64,000 nucleotides of DNA from Macrothele yani. Its lineage: Eukaryota > Arthropoda > Arachnida > Araneae > Macrothelidae. Both the position numbers and the translations under genes were made by a program. The stretch spans positions 107,103,021 through 107,167,020 of the forward strand of contig CM076991.1 in NCBI GenBank assembly GCA_039090855.1. The letters run 5' to 3'. The notes beneath the pieces were generated by a model. The model saw only the letters and a program-made list of their open reading frames with translations, did no database searches and was not told the DNA's origin. Shown piece after piece: positions 1 through 9,528 of this stretch. Position 1 is the first letter of the stretch, and each line of letters opens with the position of its first letter.

Positions 1-268
1 CGACGAAAAAGACCAACGAACAAGGATTATCGTTCTCACAATTCAGGCTTCCCAGAGGAGAAACTTTTTGTTTTTAAATCGAACCGGGAACATAGCAAGC
101 TTTTCTCATCTGGGAGGGCGAGAATTGAAATTATGTCCTTTCGAGTGCAAAATTACGCCCCCTCGAGTTTCACTCAAATAATACTTGGGCTTTGGTTTTT
201 CACACACCGCCGTTATAGGAAAGTTTTGCGATCGTTCGAAAACCGTACTTTAGGTTTTTAACATAATA

Positions 269-1810
269 CACTGCTGGACAATTGCTCAGGACGGATCATA
301 AACGGCTATATAGCGCATAAAAAAGTAAGTGTGGTTGGATGCCAAGTGAAATAAAATAATATCAGAATGCCAGGACATTACAAGAAAGACAATTTATTGT
401 GCTGTGAAATCCAGAAGGCTTTGGAACGTGTTCAAGGGACAAACAGGCCATTTTGTGCAGAATACGTAAACGTGAAAAAAATGCAATTACCGTCCGCAGG
501 CGTTCCGGCGTAAGATGTCAATACGGGATATGGGCACCATGGAACGCGATGCAGGATTCCACACGTCGTGTCATGCTTTGCACAACATTATCAAGCAGCT
601 GTTGGGGTAATTTATCCCATTCCTCTGTCAGTGCACGGATGAGGGTGTCCTTGTTTATTGCAGGGCATTGGCGACCAGCAAGACTCCTCCCCAAAGCATC
701 CCACACATTTTCAATGGGATTCAGATATGGAGAACGTGCTGGCCGTACGAGGCGTTGAATATCCTCGCTCTCAAGATACTCCTGGACAGCGACTGTTCGA
801 TGACATGTTGCGTTGTCGTCCATGAAAATGAATCTATCACCGACAGCACCACGGAACGTGCGAACATGAGGTAGCAGAACATCATTAATGTACCGTTGGC
901 CAGTCATAGTCCCAGTTGGAAGCACATAGAGGGACGTACAGCCATTGATCATGATGCCAGCCCATACCATGACACTACATGTCGGATATCGGTCCCTCTC
1001 CTGTATGTTTGCTGGACAATATGCAGTACCACTATCACGCCAGATCAGTTGTCGTCGACAATCAGACGATAGACTGTATCTACTCTCATCTAAGAAGAGG
1101 ACAGCAGACCAGTCGTTATCAGTCCAATTGCGATGTTGATGGCACCATTGCAAACGGGCGTTACGGTGACGTCCGGACAATGGGATGCACACAACAGGAC
1201 TGCGGGCGTATAGTCCTCCTTCATGCAAACGTCTGGCGACAGTTTTTCGGGAGATCCGCTTGCCAGTAGCAGCCATAAACTGATTTGCTACCTCACTAGC
1301 TGTGCTGCGCCGGTGTCTTTTTGTTGATAGCACTATGTACCGATCTTCTGCAGGTGTCGTACTGCGAACACGACCTCCCCCGTGACGTTTGCTACACTCT
1401 CCATTTGTTTTAAATGATTTTCCAAAGCCTTGAAACAACACTGTGGCTGACGTCGAACTCCCTGGCAACATCTGTTATTTTTCGCCCTTCTTCAATCTTG
1501 CCAATAATACGGCCACGCGTAAAATCATCTAGGTGATGTCGGGAAGACATACTTAAAATTGCAAGTTCGTCAATTGATTCTTTCCCTTTCAACTTTGTGT
1601 TTGAACAACAACGGTCAATACGCGTCAAATCCTTTATATCTCTGATCAGCGCTATGACGTCACGAACAAGTTCGGCAATCCAAAATTTGTATACGCACAA
1701 CACGTCTTACTGTATCCCGCACTTATGCTAATTTCCACATTTTCCTGCCTTCCATTTTATGGTTGCTATCGTTGCTATTGTCATCCGTCCTTAGCAATTG
1801 TCCGGCAGTG
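269..1810 (-). mobile_element. Tc1-like DNA transposon, both ends present
   Basis: A full-length Tc1/mariner element of 1542 bp. The left end (269-296, starting cactgctggacaattgctc) is matched by the reverse complement of 1783-1810, with 26 of 28 positions identical. A TA dinucleotide flanks each end (267-268 and 1811-1812), as expected for the TA target duplication of this superfamily. The transposase is encoded on the minus strand. Paired ends and flanking TA are seen directly; family placement rests on the transposase motifs. Confidence 0.93.
518..1703 (-). pseudogene. Tc1-like transposase (DD34E type), one frameshift
   Basis: Cut-and-paste transposase. The N-terminal helix-turn-helix DNA-binding part lies at 1410-1703 (DDFTRGRIIGKIEEGRKITD, VAREFDVSHSVVSRLWKI). 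The catalytic domain is the 317-residue frame 518-1471. The two frames overlap but differ by one register, so a single indel near 1420-1440 breaks the gene. The catalytic triad looks intact: Asp in FLDESRYSL, Asp in FMDDNATCH, Glu in NPIENVWD. The frame ends in the usual VESCIAFHGAHIPY-type tail. Apart from this frameshift the gene is open, so it is a relatively young copy. The start is uncertain because residues before SRHHLDDF are not typical transposase. Confidence 0.9.
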
Positions 1811-1812
1811 TA

Positions 1813-2297
1813 TTTATTAAAACTGTAAATGGTAGGTAAATAACCAAGAACCGCAGGTTGTGATTATCAACTAAAGCGTAAATGTTACGAGAACGCCGAC
1901 AACACAACAGAACACACCACAGAAACACAGAACGAAAAAGAAACCAGCGCAGAATGAATGAGTATCGGACAGTGAATGTAACAATAGGAAAAAACTTTGG
2001 AGGTAGGGCTTGGAAAAATTCTCTTCAAGGTTAAACACTCAGAGAACTTTCAGCGACAGAGCACAAAAGAATAATTATCTCTTCATCCCAACGACATGTT
2101 CGGAAAGGTCATGGAGATTAGGTACTTCAGCATATTGCTTTCTATGCCTCCATTCACTATTTTGGAAAATTCCCTTCATGGATATGAGATGTTCACCCTG
2201 TACCCTGGTTAACTCTGGAATACTGTATGAGACTAACTAAAGTCCTTAAATAGAAAATACTGAAGGGTGTAACTTTCTTTTTTAGTTACAATTTCTT
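1813..2297. other. intergenic, no gene seen
   Basis: AT-rich sequence between the Tc1 element and the SINE cluster. The short open frames here show no recognisable motif. Nothing further is supported. Confidence 0.6.
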
Positions 2298-2376
2298 CAA
2301 ACAAAGGTCTTCGCTCTTTCCACGTTTATAAGTGAGTCACGGAAAAATTCTCATTGGCCGCCACCGGGAATTGAAT
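2298..2376 (-). repeat. SINE-A fragment, inverted
   Basis: The reverse complement of this stretch matches the part of the two downstream SINE-A copies that starts at the tRNA T-arm (ttcaattcccggtggcggcc) and runs through actcacttataaacgtggaaagagcgaagacctttgtttga. It is a truncated third copy in the opposite orientation, lacking the body upstream of the T-arm. Confidence 0.8.
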
Positions 2377-2379
2377 TAT

Positions 2380-2664
2380 TTCTTCAGTTGCTGCTTACCA
2401 TCTTTATCTTTGGTAAATCCCAAGCATTGTGCGGGGCTCTAAGAAGCAACATGCCAAATCGGCTTGGCAGTTAGCGTGTGTGAGTCTGGAGGAATTCGTG
2501 GCCGCTGTGGTGTAGTGGAAGCATATCCGGCGCGTAACTGGAAGACCCTGGGTTAGATTCCCGGTGGCGGCGAATGAGAATTTTCCCGTGACTCACTTAT
2601 AAACGTGGAAAGAGCGAAGGCCTTTGTTTGATGTTCCTGGTCCTCGTCAAATGTATGTATTAAT
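2380..2664 (+). repeat. tRNA-derived SINE-A, copy 1
   Basis: A roughly 285-bp repeat with an internal tRNA-like segment (about 2499-2571). It has an A-box-like tggtgtagtgg and a B-box-like ggttagattcccggtgg, which are the pol III promoter parts of a tRNA-derived SINE. The body upstream starts ttcttcagttgctgcttacc. It is followed after about 20 bp by a second copy in the same direction. The B box here has one change (gggttaga) from the canonical gggttcga seen in copy 2. Confidence 0.82.
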
Positions 2665-2686
2665 TATTCATTCGCCTTCTAATTAA

Positions 2687-2970
2687 TTCTTCAGTTGCTG
2701 CTTACCATCTTTATCTTTGGTGAATCCCCAGCATTGTGCGGGGCTCCAAGAAGCAACCTGCCAAGTTGGCTTGGCAGTTAGTGTGTGCGAGTCTGGAGGA
2801 ATTCAAGGCCGCTGCGGTGTAGTGGAAGCATATCGAGCGCGTAACTGGAAGACCCTGGGTTCGATTCCCGGTGGCGGCCCATGAGAATTTTTCCGTGACT
2901 CACTTATAAACGTGGAAAGAGCGAAGACCTTTGTTTGATGTTCCTGGTCCACGTCAAATGTCTGTATTAA
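2687..2970 (+). repeat. tRNA-derived SINE-A, copy 2
   Basis: A direct repeat of the preceding unit with scattered substitutions. The tRNA-like part keeps canonical boxes (gcggtgtagtggaagc and gggttcgattcccggtgg). It ends in the same tail (gatgttcctggtccacgtca). Two tandem copies separated by only about 20 bp suggest a local duplication or a dimeric SINE rather than two independent insertions. Which of these is right cannot be decided here. Confidence 0.82.
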
Positions 2971-2983
2971 TTCCTTACAATAT

Positions 2984-3425
2984 CTACTTTATACATCTCT
3001 CAGAGAATGAATTTACGCTCTTGGAACGACCATTTTGGGAGGCCAAAATCCCTCCCTGCCCTCCCGCGTAGGTACGACCCTGAATCGGACTACTAGTGTA
3101 GAGATATGGAGTCCGCAGAGAGACGGACCTACCTTGTTTGAAATCTATTTTCCTTGACCAGGCGAGATATTCTGCGCCGGTCACGACTTGTCAAAATGAT
3201 GTTTGGTCCACAGTTTTCCTTTTTATTTTCAGAGGAATTGGACTGACACCAATTTTTATAAACACGTAGAACTGTTCATTTGCCAATACCTGTAAATTCA
3301 GCAACTTCTTTGATGCTGTGTCCTTTTGACCTACCAAAACCTGCGACACCTTTTTGCCAGTCACTTACACCTGTCTTTAGACCCAAAGATATTAATTTTT
3401 CAAAAATGTCAGCTTGAAATTTTGC
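2984..3425 (-). pseudogene. Tc1-like transposase N-terminal remnant
   Basis: Reading the minus strand from about 3425 gives SLGLKTGVSDWQKGVAGFGR, SKGHSIKEVAEFTGIGK, a stop, then TVLRVYKNWCQSNSSENK and SRDRRRISRLVKENRFQT. This matches the paired helix-turn-helix layout of Tc1 transposases and is close to the N-terminus of the element at 28.5-29.9 kb (WQKGGIVFGRAHGHKVNEVA, QLVGVSKRTVQRVYKQW). No catalytic motif follows, so only the DNA-binding domain survives. No terminal repeats were found. Confidence 0.6.
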
Positions 3426-3558
3426 CTGCAGAAAGAAATAACATTTTATTGTTATATAACCCAGAGTTATTTAAATAAAATTATTATTATAACCAGTGAC
3501 GTACTACAGAGGTGAAAGCATGTGTCAAGGCGACAAATCTGCAGCGAGACATTCTGTC

Positions 3559-3628
3559 GGCGTAGCTCAGTTGGGAGAGCAACTTGCTCCGGAGTGAGGG
3601 GACGTGGTTTTAATGACCGTCGTGGACA
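3559..3628 (+). repeat. degenerate tRNA-like segment
   Basis: The segment beginning ggcgtagctcagttgggag has a good D-arm/A-box, followed about 30 bp later by a degraded B-box position (gtggttttaatgacc instead of gGTTCGAnnCC). It looks like a decayed tRNA pseudogene or SINE head. No cloverleaf can be closed, so it is not called a tRNA gene. Confidence 0.35.
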
Positions 3629-3657
3629 AACTTGTGCTTTCATAAACCTCACAAATA

Positions 3658-5148
3658 CACAGGTTAACTCAAAAATACACAGCAAAGCTGCAGGAATGAG
3701 TTCCTTCTAGGTAGATATGAAAAAAAGTTTACATCAACATAGGTCCGGAAATGCTTGGTTTCCGAGTTATGAAAGTCTGTCTATGACACTTAACTGTTCA
3801 CATTACCTGACTCAGGTCTGTCTTGGTTTCCCAGTTATTCAGCGGAATGTTTTATCTCCCGCAGGTGAATTCCTTCATCGCAAGGTACTGACATAATCTG
3901 GTGGTTTTCCTTTCCGACCATGTACTCAAATCAGGAGCAAGCGGATACGCACTTTATGTACGGTTTGGCGGATGGCAATGCTCTGGAGAAGGCCAGTCGT
4001 TTGTACCATGAAAGGTTTCCATGGACAAAGATGTCCAGACAGGAAAACGTTTGGAAGTATTCATCGTCGCCTTTGTGAGCACGGGGCCTTTACATCTCGT
4101 GCTGCCGACAGATGACGACCAAGATCTACGACTCCTGAATTAGAGGTGGAGATTTTGGATGTTGTGCATGAGATTCCTGGAATCAGCACACGCAGATTAA
4201 CAATGCAACTGCCTGTACTTCGTTCGACTATTTGGAGAGTGTTGCGAGAACAACACCTGTATCCGTACCATCTGCAACGGGTACAGGCCTTGTCACCAGC
4301 AGATTACCCTGCGCGAGTAATGTTCTGACAGTGGTTCTTGCAGCAGTGTTGTATGTACAACACTTAACTTTTCTGCCTTAGTGATATTCACCGATGAAGC
4401 ACAGTTCACACGCGACGGAATCCTAGACTTTCACGATCAGCATGTATGGACCGAAGAAAACCCACATGCAATTCTTCCGTCACGTCACCAACAGCGGTTC
4501 AGCCTAAACATCTCGGCGGGTTTTATAGGTGATAAGTTATTTGGACCCCTTGTACTTCCCAACAAACTCACGGGGCGGGCATACCACACCTTTCTGGAAA
4601 ACAACATGCTCAATTTCTTGGACGACACGCCACTGATCATTCGCCAACGAGCACACTTTACGCACGATGGCGACCCCCCCCGCGCATTTTAGCCACATAA
4701 CTCGCAATTACTTGAATCGAAAGTTTTCTAATCGGTGGATAGGTAAGAGGTGGACAAACTTCCTGGCCTCCACGCTCACCAGATCTAAAACCTCTAGATT
4801 TCTTCTTGTGGGGCCATTTAAAATCGTTGGTGTATTCGACTCCATTAGCAGATGTGGAAACTCTCCGCAATCGAATTGTGGCAGGTTGTGGAACAATAAG
4901 ACGCATGCCAGGAATTTGTCAGCGTGTTTGCGGGTCCATGAGACACTGATATGTGGCCTGTGTTGAGGCAGAAGGTGGACATTTTGAACAATTACTGTAA
5001 GGTAATGTGAACAGCTAAGTGTCATAGACAGACCTTCATAACTCGGAAATCAAGCATTTCCGGACCTATGTTGATATAAACTTTTTTCTTATCTACCTAC
5101 GAGGAACTCATTCCTGCAATTTTGCCGTGTATTTTTGAGACACCCTGT
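3658..5148 (+). mobile_element. IS630-type DNA transposon with about 140-bp TIRs
   Basis: The left arm (about 3658-3800) and the reverse complement of the right arm (about 4998-5148) match over roughly 140 bp. Shared blocks include ctcaaaaatacac, gcaggaatgagttcct, aacataggtccggaaatgct and tctgtctatgacactta. Both ends start near cagg/cacagg next to TA. Such long TIRs around a DDE gene with an IS630-type catalytic domain mark an arthropod Tc1/mariner relative distinct from classical Tc1. Confidence 0.85.
3920..4970 (+). pseudogene. transposase of IS630/Tc1-mariner type (DUF4817-like N-terminus), broken
   Basis: The likely start is the ATG at 3920 (MYSNQEQADTHFMYGLADGN), the N-terminal pattern I associate with DUF4817-type transposases. 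A second helix-turn-helix lies at 4146-4328 (IPGISTRRLTMQL, VLREQHLYPYHLQRVQ). The catalytic part at 4381-4692 carries the first Asp (IFTDEAQFTRDGI) and the typical DQHVWTEENPHAI block. The second Asp (HFTHDGDPP) sits at a run of eight C at about 4673-4681, where the frame breaks. The remaining RNYLNRKFSNRWIG and WGHLKSLVY-type residues are split over other frames to about 4970. At least three frame breaks make it non-functional. Confidence 0.82.
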
Positions 5149-5150
5149 AT

Positions 5151-7212
5151 ATTAAACAATTACATATATTTTTGCACAGCTGTCTAATTTTTTTCCGGTG
5201 TCTTTATTAATACCTTCAGTGAAAAAAATCTGCTTAACGCTATTAATAGATGTGAAACATTATCTACTAATGCGGGTACCTCACTGCAGAGAAGCTTATT
5301 ACTAACTACGATAAGCGTAAAATGTAAAATTTTTACACCTATCGAAACGGATACATTTGTGGCAGTTAATTTCATTAAAAGCTGCTTAACTGAAGATTTT
5401 CCTTCTTTGATGGTTAACTTTGTTTCAGAAAAGAAGATAACTGCGATAAATGAATGTAACTCATTTTTAAACCTAAATGTATCCTTGCAAATATACGATG
5501 AAAACAATGGGCGAACAAACTGCACTTTTGCCACTCATAAAATAAAAATCATACCATATGAAATGCTATTTCAGCTAGAAGAATTATAAGACATTAATAA
5601 CTGCTTCAGTTTCATGTTCCTTATGGTTTTTAACCTGACATGAAACAAATTCTTACAGTGTATGATTAATAACGCCATACCAGCATGTTTTGACAGCACT
5701 TGTTTAGAAATGAAGTAATTCCAGAATTGACGGTTTCGGTGAAAATCGGAGAATATTTTTAAAAATGTTCAATTCCTTTACAATAAGAGAAACCAACGCG
5801 ATAGATGTGGTACATACAAATTAATTAAGTAATTATCTCTAATCTCTTGTTGTTGTTTTTTTCACTTTAATACCTGGTACTCACATGAAACTCAAAACCT
5901 TCTGCTTTATGACATCTTAGAAAGCCTTACCTCCTTTTACCTTGATGAGACATTCGTCACAAGACTTAATATCTAAATTTGTTCCGAATAACAGCCACTC
6001 AGATATAAATAATACATTGTTCAGATATGTGCGAATCTCAATGAAAATTTCGTTTCATCACGATTATCTTTCATTAAAAGGTACGACGATAATCTTTCAT
6101 TAAAAGGTACGACGATAACGAATTTTTCGCATGTTCGGTAATCTGATTAAAATGCAATTCCGTATTAAGACAAGAGGAGATAAGATTATTCATCGCAGTT
6201 GTTCAGTGCTAGTTTCTCCAAATATGCAACTACAGAGAGCAGCAAATTGTTTTGCTAAAAACTTCAGTACCTTTCAGATATCTGTCAAAGGAAACAGATA
6301 GGCCGTGCTGTTAAAGCTCCAGATATTTCTTAATTTTGTTCAAAGGGTCGTACATCATTCAATGCTTTTGCTCGTTTCCGAACTGAGAGAAATTCATTCA
6401 CCGTGTTTCCAGTTTAATATGAAAATATCAACGTCACCAGTGCACGTTTAATAATTTATGAAAGAAATGACAAGTTTAATCATTTTAAACACTTGATTTC
6501 GAACCATCTTTCATGAAAGTCTTTGTTATTGATAAAATTAAATTAACCGAATGTCAGCCAAGAACTGTTTTTTTAGGAGTTTAGTGACTAAACAAGAAAG
6601 TTCATATAAATTGCTGCCAACAACATAAAAAGGCACTGCGCTCTCAGGCGCGGGTACATGAATTTGAAATTCGCGCTTAATGAAATATTAATTTGATTTT
6701 TCTGGCATATTTAGCGGGGACACAATTTCTTAAGACTTTCCGTAGACGGTGAATAAAGTATTAAAACTCTTTTTAGTGTTACAGCTTAAAAAGAAAAAAA
6801 AGTATATTAATGCATAAATGAGAGCTTTTCCGCAAGATAGAAATATTTAAACATAAGTATCATATCAAATATATATATATGTACTTTTAAAAACATTAAT
6901 AAACTCAAAGTATCGAAAATTAAAAATCCAAAATCAAAAACTGAAATCAAAAATAAAAAAATCTACATATGTCCGCTCAATGCAGCTTGACACAATAGTG
7001 ATTTAATTATATATAGTATATGAATGAAGTGCCAAATAGAAATTCTTTCCAAACTATTGACATTCCGTAATGAGACATACTAATTGAGAACTTAATGAAA
7101 ATGAACATGACAACTAAAAAAACAGAAAGAACTTTAAGCTAAGAATAAAATTTGGTAATACAAGAACTCTGAATAGGAATCCAAGTAACACAATGCAAGT
7201 GCGTTGATGTAC
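5151..7212. other. AT-rich intergenic DNA; one 26-bp tandem duplication
   Basis: About 2 kb with no gene-like frame; the open frames near 5184-5589 show no known motif. A perfect-but-one duplication lies at 6062-6087 and 6088-6113 (gatWatctttcattaaaag, then gtacgac, 26 bp each). A short AT dinucleotide run lies near 6869-6880. Nothing else is supported. Confidence 0.6.
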
Positions 7213-7577
7213 ACTCGATAATCTTCATTTCTTGTAAAAACATTGTACAACACTTTTGTCTTCTGAAAGTTCATTTTTAATCCCACTCCTTTACTTTTGT
7301 CTTCTGAAAGTTCAGTTTTAATCCCACTCCTTTACTTTTGTCTTCTGAAAGTTGATTTTTAATCCTACTCCTTTACTTTTGTCAGCAAGTTCCTGGATCA
7401 CACTATGCAGCTTTGAAGGGGTTGTTGCAAAAATAACCACGTCATCAGCAAAACGAAGGTGAGTTAAATAATCTCCATTAATGTTTATCCCTTTGTTTTC
7501 CCAGTTCAATGATTGAAAGACATTTTGCAATGTGGCATTAAAGAGCTTGGGAGATACAGTGTCACCGTGTCTTACAT
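7213..7577 (-). pseudogene. RTE-like LINE reverse transcriptase fragment
   Basis: The minus strand encodes part of the reverse transcriptase palm: VRHGDTVSPKLFNATLQNVF, then HLRFADDVVIFATTPSKLHS with the FADD catalytic motif, then ELADKSKGVGLKINFQKTK. It is highly similar to residues of the open frame at 9529-10788 on the other strand. The 5' side stops exactly where the neighbouring Tc1 element begins. The 3' side is disturbed by a threefold 41-bp expansion. It is a separate, inverted partial copy of the same LINE family. Confidence 0.88.
7253..7375 (-). repeat. 41-bp unit x3 inside reverse transcriptase coding DNA
   Basis: Three tandem units start at 7253, 7294 and 7335 (each beginning cttttgtcttctgaaag), and the ancestral continuation starts at 7376. 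The unit encodes part of KSKGVGLKINFQKT. Because 41 is not a multiple of three, the expansion shifts the frame (the frame ends KTKVKEWD). The units differ at only a few positions, so the duplication is recent relative to the fragment. Confidence 0.93.
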
Positions 7578-7578
7578 A

Positions 7579-8731
7579 CACTTAAGTGCCAGGAGAACTG
7601 GTACACCAGTCTAATACTTGGTAGATCCCCCACGGGAGCGCAGGACTGCAGAAATATGAAGAGGCATGGACTCCACTAGCTTCTGGAAATATGCTGTAGG
7701 CAATGCACACCATACTTCCTGTAGAGCGTTCCACAATTCGAGTGCATTCCGAGGTCTCGGATTCCTGTGTTCGATAGCGCGTTGCGTGGCATCCCAAATG
7801 TGTTCTATCACGTTCAGATCTGGGGACTTGGGTGAAAATGGCAACACTCCAAACTCAGATGAATGCTCCTCTAACCATAATGTGACGTCCCGACACTTGT
7901 GTGGTGGTGCATTGTTCTATTGGAACTGGCACTACCCATCAGTATGAAGGCAGGACATGAACGGGTGCACCTCGTTAGAAAGGATGCGAACACGCATTGG
8001 CCGGTCACAGATGTTTCTACACGTACCAGAGGTCCCAGTGAAGTCCAGCTAAACACACCCCATACCATAACGGACTCCCCACCAGCCGGTACAGATCCCT
8101 GTTGACAGGCGGGATCCATGGCTTCATGGTGTTTTCGCCACACACGAATCCTTACATCTGCCCGATACAGATGGAAACGCGACACGTCAGACCAGGCTAC
8201 TTGCTTCCAGTCATCAAGTGTCCAGTGGCGGTGTTGCCGTGCCCAAGCGAGGCGCATAGCTCTGTGTCGTGCACCCATCAAGGGGACTCGAGTTAGGCGT
8301 CGGCTCCCAAAGCTCATATCGTGCAGGGTACGTTACACAGTCCAGACGCTGATGCTTGTTGAGGCTCCAGCATTGAATTCTGATTATACCTGCGAGAGTG
8401 TTGCACGCCTATCACGTGAAACGATTCTTGACAGCCGACGATGGTCACGTTCACCCAATGTCTTTTTACGGCCACACTGGTATCGTAAGTTTTGCCGGAA
8501 TTCTTGTAGTCACGGTACACCCTTGCAATGGTCGTCCGTGAAAATCAGAACTTCGTTTCTACCTCCGAAATACTATGGCCCATCTCACGAGCGCCAACTA
8601 TGACACCGCGTTGAAAATCGCTTAAATCGTTATTACTTGTCATTCTCATGCCGAACACAGCTCTGACAGCTGGCAAGGATGTCTATCGCTTTACATACGC
8701 ACTGGCGAACGCAACTGAGTACGCCAGTGCG
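7579..8731 (-). mobile_element. Tc1-like DNA transposon
   Basis: A 1153-bp element bounded by TA at 7577-7578 and 8732-8733. The left end (cacttaagtgccaggagaac) and the right end (reverse complement cgcactggcgtactcagttg) are only weakly matched. The right end contains its own 12-bp palindromic arms (tacgcactggcg at 8696-8707 and cgccagtgcgta at 8722-8733). Boundaries are inferred from the transposase extent, the TA dinucleotides and the abrupt junctions with LINE sequence on the left. Confidence 0.72.
7611..8649 (-). pseudogene. Tc1-like transposase, frameshifted
   Basis: The N-terminal helix-turn-helix begins near 8649 (MTSNNDLSDFQRGVIVGARE, MGHSISEV). The middle block at 7871-8317 has RLAWARQHRHWTLDDWKQVA and WSDVSRFHLY, where the usual DES triplet after the first Asp reads DVS. 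The C-terminal block at 7611-7847 holds KSPDLNVIEHIWDATQRAIE with the third acidic residue (Glu), ending RSRGGSTKY. The block around the second Asp (NAPPHKC region near 7900) is in a shifted frame. At least three breaks. Confidence 0.86.
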
Positions 8732-8744
8732 TATATAAATTGAA

Positions 8745-9218
8745 GAAATTGAAGAATTTTATGAGGAAATTCGTCATCTAAATAATAAAGGTAAGCAGCA
8801 CTTAAAGATAATTATGGGAGATTTCAATGCAAAAATAAGGCAACGGCAACAGAATGAAACGTCAGTAGGTAAATTCGGTCACGACAACAGAAACAAGCGT
8901 GAAAATGCTCTCGTAGAGTTTGCAGAGGCAGAAGGGTTTTTCATCTTGAACTCCTTTTTCAAGAAAAAGCCACACAGGAAATGGACATGGAGACATCCAA
9001 ATGAGACGACAAGTGAAATTTATTTTATTATGTGTAACAAAAAATTCGTCATAGAAGACTGCACTGTGCTAAACAAGTTCAACACAGGTAGTGACTATAG
9101 ATTGGTGAGATGTAAGATGCACCTCAACACTAAACTCGAACGTAGCAAGCTCATAAGACAAACAAAATGTATTGACATAACCAACCTTAAAAAACACCAT
9201 AATACCTTCAAGTTTTAA
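8745..9218 (+). pseudogene. LINE endonuclease domain (APE type), partial
   Basis: The frame reads EEFYEEIRHLNNKGKQHLKI then IMGDFNAKI, the conserved GDFNA of apurinic-like endonucleases, then FFILNSFFKKKPHRKWTWRH and NKFNTGSDYRLVRCKM. The region that normally carries a catalytic Asp and the SDH motif reads SEIYFIMC and SDYR. The expected His and Asp are therefore replaced and this nuclease should be inactive. Upstream sequence is missing. A stop at 9218 separates it from the linker frame at about 9309-9569, which continues the same protein (KLHANKLSGKTKMLMQKRRQ). Confidence 0.85.
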
Positions 9219-9528
9219 ACTGAAGAACAGATTCTCTGCTTTAGAAGTCCTAACATCGGAAGAAGTGTATATTTCTGAAGTTAACAGAAAAGTAACCAAA
9301 GGTCTTATATGGAAACAGCAACAAAATTAGCTGGGTCTAAGAACAAGTTGCATGCGAACAAATTATCAGGAAAAACCAAAATGTTGATGCAAAAAAGAAG
9401 ACAGATGAAGACAACTAAAGAAGGTGTGACTTCCAAAGCGGAATATATAGAGCTATGCAAGACAGTACGAAAAAGTATCACTGAAGACGTAAGGAAATTC
9501 AACTGTGAACTAGTAAGGAAAACAGATT

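Noticed and set aside
453..1269. Plus-strand open frames overlapping the first Tc1 element
   Set aside because: They are antisense to the transposase on the minus strand, whose catalytic motifs are clear; no motif of their own.
5184..5589. Overlapping open frames on both strands near 5.2-5.6 kb
   Set aside because: No motif, AT-rich composition, and equal coding potential on both strands; probably chance.
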